From contig NZ_JACARO010000015.1 of the NCBI RefSeq assembly GCF_013386585.1, positions 1 through 64,000 of the forward strand: a DNA stretch of 64,000 nt, given 5' to 3'. A program made the position numbers and the translations under genes. This DNA is from Pseudomonas sp. P7548. GTDB lineage: Bacteria; Pseudomonadota; Gammaproteobacteria; Pseudomonadales; Pseudomonadaceae. Within the stretch, counting starts at the first letter, position 1. Each line of letters opens with the position of its first letter. The notes under the pieces were generated by a model. The model was not told where the DNA came from and made no database searches. It saw nothing but the letters and a program-made list of their open reading frames with translations. This document shows, piece by piece, positions 37,202 through 46,294 of this stretch.

Positions 37202-38536
37202 CCGCGCCTCGCTGACACTGTTGGTGTGCCACAGCGTTGGGATGAGGAACGCGATGGCCAACAGGCACGCGCCCACCAGCAACACGAACCCGCCATTCCA
37301 ACCGAAATGGTCCACGGTGTAGCCCATGGCTGCACTCGCTGCCACCGAACCGCCCAGGTAACCGAACAGGCCTGTGAAGCCCGCCGCCGTACCGGCCGCT
37401 TTTTTCGGCGCCAGTTCCAGGGCCTGCAGGCCGATCAGCATCACCGGGCCGTAGATCAGGAAGCCGATGGAGAACAGCGCGATCATGTCGATGGTCGGGT
37501 TGCCCGGTGGGTTGAGCCAATAGACCAGGGTTGCCACGGTCACCAGCGCCATGAACACCACGCCGGTCAGGCCACGGTTGCCACGGAAGATCTTGTCCGA
37601 CATCCAGCCGCACAACAGCGTGCCCGGAATACCCGCCCACTCGTAAAAGAAGTACGCCCACGAGGTTTTATCCACGTCGAAGTGCTTGGCTTCCTTGAGG
37701 TAGGTCGGCGCCCAGTCCAGCACGCCATAGCGCAGCAGGTAGACGAAGACGTTGGCGAAGGCGATGTACCACAGCATTTTGTTGCGCAGCACGTACTTGA
37801 CGAAGATTTCCTTGGCGCTGAACTCTTCTTCGTGGCTGGCGTTGTAGCCTTCCGGGTAGTCGTTCTTGTACTGCTCGATCGGCGGCAGGCCTACCGATTG
37901 CGGAGTATCGCGCATGGTGATGAAGGCAAACGCTGCCACCAGCAGGGCCACGGTGGCCGGTACGTAGAATGCTGCGTGCCAGTCGTTGAACCAGGCCATG
38001 CCCAGCAGGAACAGCGGGCCGATCAGGCCTCCGCCGACGTTGTGCGCCACGTTCCACACCGACACCACGCCGCCGCGTTCTTTCTGCGACCACCAGTGCA
38101 CCATGGTGCGCCCACTTGGAGGCCAGCCCATGCCTTGGGCCCAGCCGTTGATGAACAGCAAAATGAACATCATGGTCACGCTGGACGTTGCCCAAGGTGC
38201 GAAACCGAAAATGAACATCACCCCCGCCGACACCAGCAGGCCGAAGGTCAGGAAGTAGCGTGGGTTGGAGCGGTCGGACACCAGGCCCATCAGGAACTTG
38301 GACAAGCCGTAGGCAATGGCGATGGCCGACATGGCCAGGCCCAGTTCACCGCGGGTGTAACCCTCGTCGATCAAGTAGGGCATGGCCAGGGAGAAGTTCT
38401 TGCGCAGCAGGTAGTACCCGGCATAGCCGAAGAAGATACCGGCGAAGATCTGCCAACGCAGCCGTCGGTAGGTACTGTCTATTTTTTCTTCAGGCAGGGG
38501 CGCCTGGTGTGCGGCAGGTCGAAAGAAAGCAAACAT
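37187..38536 (-). CDS. glpT: Glycerol-3-phosphate:phosphate antiporter
   Basis: This 449-residue MFS transporter has twelve helices. [23 protein letters not shown] and [20 protein letters not shown] are typical GlpT motifs, including the Arg residues that bind phosphate. It exchanges sn-glycerol-3-phosphate against phosphate at the inner membrane. A 20-bp GlpR-type palindrome lies 107 bp upstream. No glpQ or glpD is next to it. Its end overlaps chaC by 15 bp. Confidence 0.96.
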   Translation of the reverse strand: MFAFFRPAAHQAPLPEEKIDSTYRRLRWQIFAGIFFGYAGYYLLRKNFSLAMPYLIDEGYTRGELGLAMSAIAIAYGLSKFLMGLVSDRSNPRYFLTFGLLVSAGVMFIFGFAPWATSSVTMMFILLFINGWAQGMGWPPSGRTMVHWWSQKERGGVVSVWNVAHNVGGGLIGPLFLLGMAWFNDWHAAFYVPATVALLVAAFAFITMRDTPQSVGLPPIEQYKNDYPEGYNASHEEEFSAKEIFVKYVLRNKMLWYIAFANVFVYLLRYGVLDWAPTYLKEAKHFDVDKTSWAYFFYEWAGIPGTLLCGWMSDKIFRGNRGLTGVVFMALVTVATLVYWLNPPGNPTIDMIALFSIGFLIYGPVMLIGLQALELAPKKAAGTAAGFTGLFGYLGGSVAASAAMGYTVDHFGWNGGFVLLVGACLLAIAFLIPTLWHTNSVSEARSATA

Positions 38537-38643
38537 TCAAGAGCTCCAAATTTCTTGTTTTGACTGCGGATGCGAATGTTACAGTTTCGTTACCGAAAAT
38601 AGCATCGCCTCTTATCTGCAAACACAGGAAATGAGAGCAATCG

Positions 38644-38663
38644 CATGTTCTCTTACGAACATG
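38644..38663. promoter_or_regulatory. GlpR-like operator upstream of glpT
   Basis: CATGTTCTCTTACGAACATG has 7-bp inverted arms CATGTTC / GAACATG. The E. coli GlpR operator is of the form ATGTTCG-N4-CGAACAT, and the match is close with one arm base changed. Position is 107 bp upstream of the glpT start, suitable for repression. Confidence 0.65.
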
Positions 38664-38719
38664 TCGCAAATGGATAAGTGTGGGTCGTGATTGGGTTCTT
38701 GAAGGTGTTGGAGAACAAA

Positions 38720-38807
38720 TGTGGGAGCTGGCTTGCCTGCGATAGCGATCTATCAGCAGAGAATGTGTTGGCTGACCCACCGCTATCGCAGGCAAGCCAG
38801 CTCCCAC
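38720..38807. repeat. REPIN, GTGGGAGCTGGCTTGCCTGC type
   Basis: Inverted REP pair with a 35-bp centre, same type as at 3990. It lies between the glpT promoter region and the stop of the quinone oxidoreductase gene. Confidence 0.92.
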
Positions 38808-38828
38808 AGGGATTGCATTTCAGGTCCG

Positions 38829-39806
38829 TTAGCGAGTCTGGACGACCACTTTGCCCACAGCTCGGCGCTGCCCCAGGTCATTGATCGCTTGGGCGGCCTG
38901 TTCCAGCGGGTATACCTGTGACACCAATGGCTTGAGCTTGCCCTCGGCATACCACGTGAACAGTTGTTGAAAGTTCGCCGCATTGTCCTGCGGCTGGCGC
39001 TGGGCGAAAGAGCCCCAGAACACGCCGACCACGGATGCGCCTTTGAGCAGCGCCAGGTTCACCGGCAACTCGGGAATCCGCCCGCTGGCAAACCCCACCA
39101 CCAGCAGGCGGCCGTTCCAGGCGATGGCGCGGACAGCCTGGTCGAACAGGTCACCACCCACCGGGTCGTAGATCACATCGACGCCGTTGCCATCGGTCAG
39201 GCGCTTGATTTCGTCCTTGAGGCTGGTTTCGCTGTAGTTGATCAGCTCATCGGCGCCGGCCGCCTTGGCCACGGCCAGCTTGTCGGCGCTGCTGGCGGCG
39301 GCGATTACCCGGGCGCCCATGGCCTTGCCGATTTCCACGGCGGCCAGGCCCACGCCGCCCGAGGCGCCGAGTACCAACAGGGTTTCGCCGGGCTGCAGGT
39401 CGGCGCGTTGTTTCAGGGCATGCATGGAGGTGCCGTAGGTCATGCTGAACGCAGCGGCGGTGTTGAAATCCATGCTCGGCGGAATCGGCAGCACGTTGTA
39501 GCCCGGTACTGCGACCTGCTCGGCGAAGCTGCCCCAGCCAGTCAGGGCCATGACGCGGTCGCCGGCCTTGAGGTGACTGACCTTCTCACCCACTTCACTG
39601 ACCACGCCTGCCGCTTCGCCGCCCGGTGAAAACGGGAAGGGTGGCTTGAACTGGTATTTGCCCTCGATGATCAGCGTGTCCGGGAAGTTGACCCCGGCGG
39701 CGTGCACGTCCAGCAGGATTTCGTTCTTCTTGATCGCCGGGCTGGCGACCTCTTCCAGCACCAGGGTTTCGGCGGGGCCGAAGGCTTTGCAGAGCACAGC
39801 TTTCAT
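38829..39806 (-). CDS. NADPH:quinone oxidoreductase family protein
   Basis: This 325-residue MDR-family enzyme has a GroES-like N-terminal domain (DVHAAGVNFPDTLIIEGKYQ, PGGEAAGVVSEVG). The NADP-binding domain carries GASGGVGLAAVEIG. Catalytic-zinc cysteines are absent, as in the quinone oxidoreductase branch. It probably reduces quinones or activated alkenes using NADPH. The start at 39806 is preceded by AAAGGAATAG; an upstream in-frame start lacks this. Confidence 0.93.
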   Translation of the reverse strand: MKAVLCKAFGPAETLVLEEVASPAIKKNEILLDVHAAGVNFPDTLIIEGKYQFKPPFPFSPGGEAAGVVSEVGEKVSHLKAGDRVMALTGWGSFAEQVAVPGYNVLPIPPSMDFNTAAAFSMTYGTSMHALKQRADLQPGETLLVLGASGGVGLAAVEIGKAMGARVIAAASSADKLAVAKAAGADELINYSETSLKDEIKRLTDGNGVDVIYDPVGGDLFDQAVRAIAWNGRLLVVGFASGRIPELPVNLALLKGASVVGVFWGSFAQRQPQDNAANFQQLFTWYAEGKLKPLVSQVYPLEQAAQAINDLGQRRAVGKVVVQTR

Positions 39807-39956
39807 CGGGCTATTCCTTTTGGCATCGTGGCCGATAAGTGTAGGAGGGTACGCTCGTGGGTCAACGAGCATGCCCGGGCCTGATAAGCCGCCATAAGCT
39901 TGTGCTCAGCCTTGCTAGCGTTATGCTACCCGGCAACCGAATTCGAGGAATGAACT

Positions 39957-40364
39957 GTGAAAGCGTGGATCCTGTTGATGCTGGCCCTGACCTTGCCGAT
40001 GGCAGCCCAGGCCGAAGAAGCGAAAGAAGGGGAGGCGCCGAAGGTCAGCTATATCAGCCTGACCCCGCCGTTCGTGGGCAACTACGGGCTGGACGGTACG
40101 GCCAAACTCAAGGTGTACAAGGCCGACATCGCCCTGCGTGTGACCGGGCCAGAAGCCGCCGCTGCAGTCAAAGCCAATGATGCGCTGATCCGCAACCAGT
40201 TGGTGGCGCTGTTCACCCAGCAGACCAACGACACCATGAGCAGTGTCGAAGGCAAAGAGAAGCTGCGCCAGGAAGCCTTGAAGCAGACTCAGCAGGTGAT
40301 GAGCGATGAAACCGGCAAGCCGGTGGTGGAAGACCTGCTGTTCAACAACCTGATCATCCAGTAA
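39957..40364 (+). CDS. FliL-like periplasmic protein
   Basis: This 135-residue protein begins with a signal peptide (MKAWILLMLALTLPMAAQA) and then a FliL-like stomatin/SPFH-related domain (YISLTPPFVGNYGLDGTAKLKVYKADIALRV, and LRNQLVALFTQ-type helix). Flagellar FliL is membrane anchored, while this copy appears secreted to the periplasm and is away from flagellar genes. Translation starts at GTG 39957, 8 bp after AGGAA. The function is unknown. Confidence 0.82.
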   Translation: MKAWILLMLALTLPMAAQAEEAKEGEAPKVSYISLTPPFVGNYGLDGTAKLKVYKADIALRVTGPEAAAAVKANDALIRNQLVALFTQQTNDTMSSVEGKEKLRQEALKQTQQVMSDETGKPVVEDLLFNNLIIQ

Positions 40365-40368
40365 CGCT

Positions 40369-40818
40369 TCACCGCAAACCGATCACCGCCGCCCATTGTT
40401 CGGCGGTTACCGGCATTACCGAAAGCCGACTGCCTTTTTGTACCAATGGCAGTTCGGCGAGGGCGGCCTGCTGTTTCAGGTAGCCCAGGCCGAGCACGTT
40501 GGGAAAGGTTTCGACGTGGGCCACGTTGATTGCGCTCCACGGGTTCTTCTCCGGGGTTGCCTTGGCGTCGAAGTAGTGGCTTTCGTGTTCAAGCGCGGTG
40601 GGATCTGGATACGCCGCCTCGACGATTTTGCCGATGCCGGCAATGCCAGGTTCGGGGCAGCTGGAGTGATAGAAGAAAAACTCGTCGCCCACCGCCATGG
40701 CGCGCAGGAAATTGCGCGCCTGGTAGTTGCGCACCCCGTCCCAGCGGGCTTCGCCCAGCTTTTCCAGGCCCCTGATCGAGAGTTCGTCGGGCTCTGATTT
40801 CATCAGCCAGTAGGCCAT
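40369..40818 (-). CDS. EVE domain protein
   Basis: This 149-residue protein starts MAYWLMKSEPDELSI and has WDGVRNYQARNFLRAM and FFYHSSCPEPGIAGIGKI, all standard EVE (PUA-like, thymocyte nuclear protein 1-like) motifs. EVE domains bind modified bases in nucleic acids. The start at 40818 is preceded by AGGAG. It ends 4 bp from the fliL-like stop (convergent). It is not placed next to a defence or restriction gene. Confidence 0.94.
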   Translation of the reverse strand: MAYWLMKSEPDELSIRGLEKLGEARWDGVRNYQARNFLRAMAVGDEFFFYHSSCPEPGIAGIGKIVEAAYPDPTALEHESHYFDAKATPEKNPWSAINVAHVETFPNVLGLGYLKQQAALAELPLVQKGSRLSVMPVTAEQWAAVIGLR

Positions 40819-41013
40819 TTTGGGGCTCCTGAAAAAGGCGTTGGGCAAGTTGTCTGGCAATTTTATGACAAACCGACAGTCGGTTGGCGCCAAGGTTTGC
40901 GTGTTGGTTCACGTTACCGCAGAATGCCGGGATTTTAAGCTTGACGCAGCTGCAACGGACTACTTTGGAACGTTGTTGTCATCGTGTACGAGGTGCCTGA
41001 AGGGGGGCAATCG

Positions 41014-41163
41014 ATGCAACGTAAACCGGATTTACTATGGATTTTGGTTATTTTGTTTGGTCTGGGCGTCGTGACCACCGGGTATGCGCAAAGCTTGTGG
41101 TCGAACAAGAGCGATGCGCCCGTTGAGCTGGCTCAACAGCAGCCGCAACCGTTCAAGCGTTAA
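41014..41163 (+). CDS. Small membrane protein, 49 residues
   Basis: ATG 41014 follows AGGGGGG at good spacing and opens a 49-codon frame to TAA 41161-41163. The product has one hydrophobic segment (LLWILVILFGLGVVTTGYA) after MQRKPD, then a polar Gln/Pro-rich end with a net positive terminus. It should be a single-pass inner membrane peptide with a periplasmic tail, or a secreted peptide. It is convergent with ygfA, 7 bp away. Function not recognised. Confidence 0.7.
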   Translation: MQRKPDLLWILVILFGLGVVTTGYAQSLWSNKSDAPVELAQQQPQPFKR

Positions 41164-41170
41164 CACTGCT

Positions 41171-41800
41171 TCAAGGCGTCGCTGGTTCCAGCGGCGTTCC
41201 CGCAACATACCATTGCTTATCGGTGACAGTGCCTGCCAATGGCACGTCCCAGCTTGCCTGTGCCAGGCGATCAACCTTCTGACATTCATGGGCCAGGCCC
41301 AGCAATGTCGGCTTGCGCCAGTGTTGTCGGCGAGCGAGGTAAGCCAGGCTGCGGTCATAGAATCCGCCGCCCATGCCCAGGCGACCGCCAGCATCATCGA
41401 ACCCCACCAGCGGCAGCAATACCAGGTCCAGCGCCCAGACCTGACGTTGGTGTTTGGCATTCACCCGTGGCTCAAGAATACGGAAGCGGTTGGGCGATAA
41501 CTTATCCCCAGGCCGCACACGCTGAAACACCATCTTGGTCCGTGGCCAGGCGCTGAGCACCGGCAGGTAGGTGGCTTTGCCCCGGCGTTGGGCGGCGCGC
41601 AGCAGCAGGCGCGGATCGATTTCACCGTCCGTCGGTAGATACAAGGAAATGTGTTTGGCCCGGCGAAACAGCGGTTGCTGTGCCAGTTGCCGATACAGGC
41701 CGTGAGCGGCCTTGCGCTGCTCGCTCGGCGTGAGGGCGCGACGGGCTTTGCGCAACATGCGTCGAAGTTGCGGACGGGAAAGCGGCGCAGGTTCGGTCAT
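41171..41800 (-). CDS. ygfA: 5-formyltetrahydrofolate cyclo-ligase
   Basis: This 209-residue enzyme converts 5-formyl-THF to 5,10-methenyl-THF with ATP. SLYLPTDGEIDPRLLLR and VLLPLVGFDDAGGRLGMGGGFYDRSLAYL are the substrate- and ATP-binding motifs. It lies after the 6S RNA gene, the conserved ssrS-ygfA linkage of gammaproteobacteria. ATG 41800 gives the usual N-terminus. Confidence 0.95.
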   Translation of the reverse strand: MTEPAPLSRPQLRRMLRKARRALTPSEQRKAAHGLYRQLAQQPLFRRAKHISLYLPTDGEIDPRLLLRAAQRRGKATYLPVLSAWPRTKMVFQRVRPGDKLSPNRFRILEPRVNAKHQRQVWALDLVLLPLVGFDDAGGRLGMGGGFYDRSLAYLARRQHWRKPTLLGLAHECQKVDRLAQASWDVPLAGTVTDKQWYVAGTPLEPATP

Positions 41801-41814
41801 GGTTTTCGGCTCAT

Positions 41815-41843
41815 AAAACAATGCCAGTCCGAAGACTGGCATT
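41815..41843 (-). terminator. Terminator between 6S RNA and ygfA
   Basis: On the minus strand AATGCCAGTC-TTCG-GACTGGCATT is a perfect 10-bp stem with a TTCG tetraloop, followed by GTTTT. It lies just 3' of 6S RNA and 15 bp before the ygfA start, so ygfA would depend on read-through or its own promoter. Confidence 0.88.
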
Positions 41844-41850
41844 GAGTTTG

Positions 41851-42036
41851 GGAATTCAGGCTCCCCGACAGAGCCGCTGTCGACTTAGCCCTTGAACCCG
41901 AAAGTTCAAGGTGGAAGATGCAGTAGGCTTTAAGGCTTTCCGTCTAGCGGACATGCACACCAGCCCAACGTGCAACTTCCAGGGTAGTGCGAATCGGCTC
42001 AGGGACATCGCCGACTGGCAAACACGCCAGGGAGTG
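41851..42036 (-). ncRNA. ssrS: 6S RNA
   Basis: Between zapA and ygfA, the standard ssrS position, the minus strand reads TCCCTGGCGTGTTTGCCAGT, then CCCTGAGCCGATTCG, CCTTAAAG, and the hairpin CCTTGAAC-TTTCG-GGTTCAAGG, closing with CGGGGAGCCTGAATTCC. These are the 6S RNA landmarks; it mimics an open promoter and binds sigma-70 RNA polymerase in stationary phase. Ends are estimated to within a few bases. The RNA is about 186 nt. Confidence 0.93.
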
Positions 42037-42066
42037 GGGCGAGTATACCTTAAACAGCCTCGGCAA

Positions 42067-42384
42067 TCAGCCCTTGGGTGCGTCTGAATCGCTGGAAAGC
42101 ACCAGATCGACACGCTCCAGCAGGTCGCGCACCTGCTCACGCGTCGAGCCGCTGGCCTGCACGTCAGGCCGTTCCTGCTTGTGCAGCAGGTCGTGGGTGA
42201 TATTCAACGCGGCCATCACGGCGATGCGGTCGGCACCGATCACTTTGCCGCTGCTGCGGATTTCACGCATCTTGCCATCCAGGTAACGGGCGGCGCTCAC
42301 CAGGTTGTTGCGCTCTTCCTGGGGGCAGATGATCGAATATTCTTTGTCGAGGATCTGCACGGTTACGCTATTGCTTGAACTCAT
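42067..42384 (-). CDS. zapA: Cell division protein ZapA
   Basis: This 105-residue protein promotes FtsZ filament bundling. NSVTVQILDKEYSIICPQEER is the ZapA N-terminal fold and the later half is a coiled coil (QVRDLLERVDLVLSS). The start overlaps the preceding TIGR02449 gene (ATGA). 6S RNA follows 31 bp downstream on the same strand. Confidence 0.96.
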   Translation of the reverse strand: MSSSNSVTVQILDKEYSIICPQEERNNLVSAARYLDGKMREIRSSGKVIGADRIAVMAALNITHDLLHKQERPDVQASGSTREQVRDLLERVDLVLSSDSDAPKG

Positions 42385-42590
42385 GAGTCTTGCTCCAGGG
42401 CCTTCAGGCGCGAAATCATCGATTCGACCTTACGCCGGGCGATTTCGTTTTTTTCAATGAGGTGAGCGCGTTCCTCGCGCCAGGTCTTTTCCTGAGCTAA
42501 TAGGAGTCCGTTTTGACTCTTAAGTTGCTCGACCCGATCAATTAGCAGTTCGAGTCTGGCCATCAGCGCTTGCAGGTCGGTGTCTTCCAT
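42381..42590 (-). CDS. TIGR02449 (ZapB-like) coiled-coil protein
   Basis: This 69-residue protein (MEDTDLQALMARLELLIDRV...) is almost entirely coiled coil. TIGR02449 proteins sit directly upstream of zapA in Pseudomonas and resemble ZapB. A divisome role is inferred from the overlap with zapA. ATG 42590 was chosen; upstream residues are not conserved-looking. Confidence 0.9.
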   Translation of the reverse strand: MEDTDLQALMARLELLIDRVEQLKSQNGLLLAQEKTWREERAHLIEKNEIARRKVESMISRLKALEQDS

Positions 42591-42728
42591 TGGGTTCCAC
42601 TGGATTTGTCTGATGAATGGCAACTTCAGGATAAACGATCTGACGCCCTCGATAGTCTTGGTACGTCTGCCGGTGCTAGGATACAGCGCTCCATTCTAGA
42701 CATTGCGCCGTCTGGCGCCTAGCTCACC

Positions 42729-43286
42729 ATGCCCATTCAGAACTCCCCGTATGACGCTTTTTCCAAACTGCTGAGCACCAGCGGCCACCCATGCTCGCCT
42801 GCCGAGCTGCACGGCGTGTTGCTGGGCCGCAGCTGCACCGGTGTCGGCTTCGATGCCGACAACTGGCTGGCCGATGTGGCCGAACTGCTGGAGAAAGAGC
42901 CCGAAGACAACGTGCGCAACGCGCTGATCGGCCTGCAGGAAATGGTCAAGGGCGAGCTGACCGGTGACGACGTCACCGTGGTTCTGCTGCTGCCGACCGA
43001 CGACGCGCCGCTCACCGAACGTGCCGCCGCCCTGGGCCAATGGTGCCAAGGTTTCCTCCACGGTTTCGGCGTGAATGCCGGCGGCCTGGAGTTGAGCACC
43101 GACGCACAGGAAGTGTTGCAGGATTTGGCAGCGATCTCCCAGGTGCAAGATGCCCTGGAAGAATCCGAAGACGGTGAAAGCGACTATATGGAAGTGATGG
43201 AATACCTGCGCGTCGCGCCGCTGTTGCTGTTCACCGAGACCAAAAAGTCCGCTGAGCCGGCTGCGCCCAAGCCGTCGCTTCACTAA
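42729..43286 (+). CDS. ygfB: YecA/YgfB family protein (UPF0149)
   Basis: This 185-residue protein carries the YgfB pattern ([38 protein letters not shown]). YgfB in P. aeruginosa has been connected with control of ampDh3 and beta-lactam resistance. It begins the operon ygfB-pepP-ubiH-DUF4442-ubiI, the order kept in E. coli except for the DUF4442 gene. The gap to pepP is 20 bp. Confidence 0.94.
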   Translation: MPIQNSPYDAFSKLLSTSGHPCSPAELHGVLLGRSCTGVGFDADNWLADVAELLEKEPEDNVRNALIGLQEMVKGELTGDDVTVVLLLPTDDAPLTERAAALGQWCQGFLHGFGVNAGGLELSTDAQEVLQDLAAISQVQDALEESEDGESDYMEVMEYLRVAPLLLFTETKKSAEPAAPKPSLH

Positions 43287-43306
43287 GAAAGGAAGCCCAT
43301 CTGCCC

Positions 43307-44629
43307 ATGATTCATATCCCCAGAGCGGAATACACCCGGCGCCGCAAGGCGCTCATGGCGCAGATGGAACCCAACAGCATCGCGATCCTGCCAGCCGCCG
43401 CCGTGGCGATCCGCAATCGTGATGTCGAACACGTGTATCGCCAGGACAGCGACTTCCAGTACCTCAGCGGCTTCCCCGAGCCCGAGGCGGTGATCGTGCT
43501 GATGCCCGGTCGCCAGCACGGCGAGTACGTGCTGTTCTGCCGCGAACGCAATGCCGAACGCGAACTGTGGGACGGCCTGCGCGCCGGCACCGAAGGCGCG
43601 ATCCGTGACTTTGGCGCCGACGACGCATTCCCTATTACCGATATCGACGACATCCTGCCCGGCCTGATCGAAGGCCGCGACCGGGTGTATTCGGCCATGG
43701 GCAGCAACGCCGAGTTCGACCGCCACCTGATGGAGTGGATCAACGTGATCCGCTCCAAAGCGCACCTCGGCGCCCAGCCGCCGAACGAATTCGTTGCCCT
43801 GGATCATCTGCTGCACGACATGCGCCTGTATAAATCGGCGGCAGAAGTGAAGGTGATGCGCGAAGCCGCGCGCATCTCCTGCGCGGCGCATGTGCGGGCC
43901 ATGCAGGCCAGCCGCGCCGGTTTGCATGAGTTCAGCCTGGAAGCCGAGCTGGATTACGAGTTCCGCAAGGGCGGCGCGAAAATGCCGGCTTATGGCTCCA
44001 TCGTTGCCGCCGGGCGCAACAGCTGCATCCTGCATTACCAGCAGAATGATGCAGTGCTCAAGGACGGCGACCTGGTGCTGATCGACGCCGGTTGCGAGAT
44101 CGACTGCTATGCCAGCGACATCACCCGCACCTGGCCGGTCAATGGCAAGTTTTCGCCGGAACAGAAGGCGATCTACGAGATTGTGCTGGCTTCCCAGGAA
44201 GCCGCGTTTGCCGAGATCGCCCCGGACAAGCATTGGAACCAGGCGCACGAGGCGACCGTCCAGGTGATCACTGCCGGGCTGGTGAAGCTGGGCTTGCTGC
44301 AGGGTGACGTCGACGAGTTGATCGCCAGCGAAGCCTACAAGGCTTTCTATATGCACCGCGCCGGCCATTGGCTGGGCATGGATGTGCATGATGTGGGCGA
44401 GTACAAGGTAGGCGGTGAGTGGCGCGTGTTGGAAGTGGGCATGGCGTTGACCGTGGAGCCGGGGATCTACATTTCACCGGACAACCAGAACGTGGCAAAG
44501 AAATGGCGTGGCATTGGCGTACGCATCGAGGACGACGTGGTAGTGACCAAGCAAGGCTGTGAAATTCTGACCGGTGGCGTACCCAAGGCGGTTGCCGAGA
44601 TCGAAGCGCTGATGGCAGCTGCCCGATGA
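43307..44629 (+). CDS. pepP: Xaa-Pro aminopeptidase P
   Basis: This 440-residue M24 metallopeptidase removes N-terminal residues before Pro. The metal ligands are in VLIDAGCEIDCYASDITRTW (two Asp), HRAGHWLGMDVHDVG (His), EPGIYIS (Glu) and IRIEDDVVV (Glu). The N-terminal creatinase-like domain is intact. Its stop overlaps the ubiH start (ATGA). Confidence 0.96.
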   Translation: MIHIPRAEYTRRRKALMAQMEPNSIAILPAAAVAIRNRDVEHVYRQDSDFQYLSGFPEPEAVIVLMPGRQHGEYVLFCRERNAERELWDGLRAGTEGAIRDFGADDAFPITDIDDILPGLIEGRDRVYSAMGSNAEFDRHLMEWINVIRSKAHLGAQPPNEFVALDHLLHDMRLYKSAAEVKVMREAARISCAAHVRAMQASRAGLHEFSLEAELDYEFRKGGAKMPAYGSIVAAGRNSCILHYQQNDAVLKDGDLVLIDAGCEIDCYASDITRTWPVNGKFSPEQKAIYEIVLASQEAAFAEIAPDKHWNQAHEATVQVITAGLVKLGLLQGDVDELIASEAYKAFYMHRAGHWLGMDVHDVGEYKVGGEWRVLEVGMALTVEPGIYISPDNQNVAKKWRGIGVRIEDDVVVTKQGCEILTGGVPKAVAEIEALMAAAR

Positions 44630-45813
44630 GCAGGGTCAACCTCGCCATCATCGGCGGCGGCCTGGTGGGTGCCAGCCTGGCGCTGGCATTGCAGGCCGGG
44701 GCCAAGGCGCGCGGCTGGAAGATCGTACTGATCGAACCCTTCGCACCCGGTGACAGTTATCAGCCGAGCTACGACGCACGGTCCTCGGCACTCTCATTTG
44801 GCGCCCGCCAGATTTACCAGCGCCTGGGCCTGTGGCAGGAAATTTCCCGGCGTGCCGAGCCGATCAAGCAGATTCACGTGTCGGACCGTGGGCGCTTCTC
44901 CACCGCACGGTTGACCGCGCAGGAGGAGGGCGTACCGGCCCTGGGTTACGTCGTGGAAAATGCCTGGCTGGGCCAATGCCTGTGGCAAGGCCTGGACAAG
45001 GACGTGGTCAGTTGGCGTTGCCCGGCCGAAGTCACGCGCATGGAGCCGCTGCCCGATGGCTACCGCCTGACCCTCAACGATGAAACCGTGTTGGAATGCG
45101 ACCTGGCGGTACTCGCCGACGGCGGTCGTTCTGGCCTGCGCGAGCAACTGGGTATCGGCGTGAAGACCCGCCCTTACAACCAGAGCGCATTGATCGCCAA
45201 CATCACCCCAAGCGAAGCCCATAACGGCGAAGCCTTCGAGCGTTTCACCGATGAAGGCCCGATGGCCCTGCTGCCGCTGCCGGACAACCGTTGCGCGCTG
45301 GTCTGGACCCGCATCGGCATGGACGCCCAGCGCCTGGCCAACCTCGACGAGCGAGCCTTCCTCAGCGAACTGCAGGGCGTGTTCGGCTACCGCCTGGGCA
45401 CCTTGAAGCAAGTCGGAGCCCGCCACCTGTACCCGTTGACCCTGGTCGAGGCCGAAGAACAAGTACGCTCGCACCTGGCCATCCTCGGCAACGCTGCCCA
45501 CAGCCTGCACCCGATTGCCGGGCAAGGCTTCAACCTGTCCCTGCGCGATGCGAATGCCCTGGCCGAGGCCTTGCTGGCCGGGCCTGCGGTGCCGGGCGAC
45601 CTGGCGACCTTGCAGGGCTACCTTGAGCGCCAGCGCCTGGACCAGAAAATGACCGTGGGTTTTTCTGACCAGGTCACGCGCCTGTTCGGCAGCGCGCAAC
45701 CGCTGGTGGCGTTGGGTCGCAACCTGGGCCTGCTGGGCCTGGACTTGCTGCCACCGGCCAAACGCTGGTTCGCCCGTCAGGCCATGGGCCTGGGCACGCG
45801 TCCGGATGCGTAA
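44626..45813 (+). CDS. ubiH: 2-polyprenyl-6-methoxyphenol hydroxylase
   Basis: This 395-residue FAD monooxygenase acts in ubiquinone synthesis. The dinucleotide-binding [13 protein letters not shown], the DG motif ([12 protein letters not shown]) and [22 protein letters not shown] are present. The last motif normally begins GDAAH; here Asn replaces Asp, as seen in other UbiH members. It overlaps both neighbours (pepP by 4 bp, DUF4442 by 8 bp). Confidence 0.93.
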   Translation: MSRVNLAIIGGGLVGASLALALQAGAKARGWKIVLIEPFAPGDSYQPSYDARSSALSFGARQIYQRLGLWQEISRRAEPIKQIHVSDRGRFSTARLTAQEEGVPALGYVVENAWLGQCLWQGLDKDVVSWRCPAEVTRMEPLPDGYRLTLNDETVLECDLAVLADGGRSGLREQLGIGVKTRPYNQSALIANITPSEAHNGEAFERFTDEGPMALLPLPDNRCALVWTRIGMDAQRLANLDERAFLSELQGVFGYRLGTLKQVGARHLYPLTLVEAEEQVRSHLAILGNAAHSLHPIAGQGFNLSLRDANALAEALLAGPAVPGDLATLQGYLERQRLDQKMTVGFSDQVTRLFGSAQPLVALGRNLGLLGLDLLPPAKRWFARQAMGLGTRPDA

Positions 45814-46291
45814 CTGGCTGACCCGGCGCCTGGGCAAGGCGCGGTTGTTGCGGCTGTTCCTGACCCTGTACCCGCCGTACCTCGGCGCGGGCGTTCGGGT
45901 GCAGGCGTTGAGCGCGGATTTTCGACATGCCAAGGTGCGCATGGGCCTGGGCTGGTACAACCGTAACTATGTCGGCACGCAGTTCGGCGGCAGCCTGTAT
46001 TCGATGGTCGACCCGTTCTACATGCTGCTGTTGATGGAGAACCTGGGCCGCGACTACATCGTCTGGGACAAGGCCGCGAGCATCGATTTCATTTCGCCGG
46101 GCAAAGGCCCGGTGTATGCCGAGTTCTCCATCGACGACGCGTTGCTCGATGAGATTCGCCGGCAGACCGAGGGTGGAGAGAAGTACCTGCCCCACCTCAA
46201 GGTACAGATTCATGACGGCTCCGGCACCCTGGTGGCGCGGGTCGACAAAACCCTTTACGTGCGGCGCAAGCCGCCAGCGAGACAGGCTTAA
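45806..46291 (+). CDS. DUF4442 (PaaI-like hotdog) protein
   Basis: This 161-residue protein has a predicted hotdog fold: [33 protein letters not shown] and [13 protein letters not shown] resemble thioesterases of the PaaI/DUF4442 group. The catalytic residues are not certain. It is read with ubiH by an 8-bp overlap and stands 3 bp before ubiI, so all three are cotranslated. An acyl-thioester role beside quinone hydroxylases is inferred from location only. Confidence 0.88.
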   Translation: MRNWLTRRLGKARLLRLFLTLYPPYLGAGVRVQALSADFRHAKVRMGLGWYNRNYVGTQFGGSLYSMVDPFYMLLLMENLGRDYIVWDKAASIDFISPGKGPVYAEFSIDDALLDEIRRQTEGGEKYLPHLKVQIHDGSGTLVARVDKTLYVRRKPPARQA

Positions 46292-46294
46292 AGC

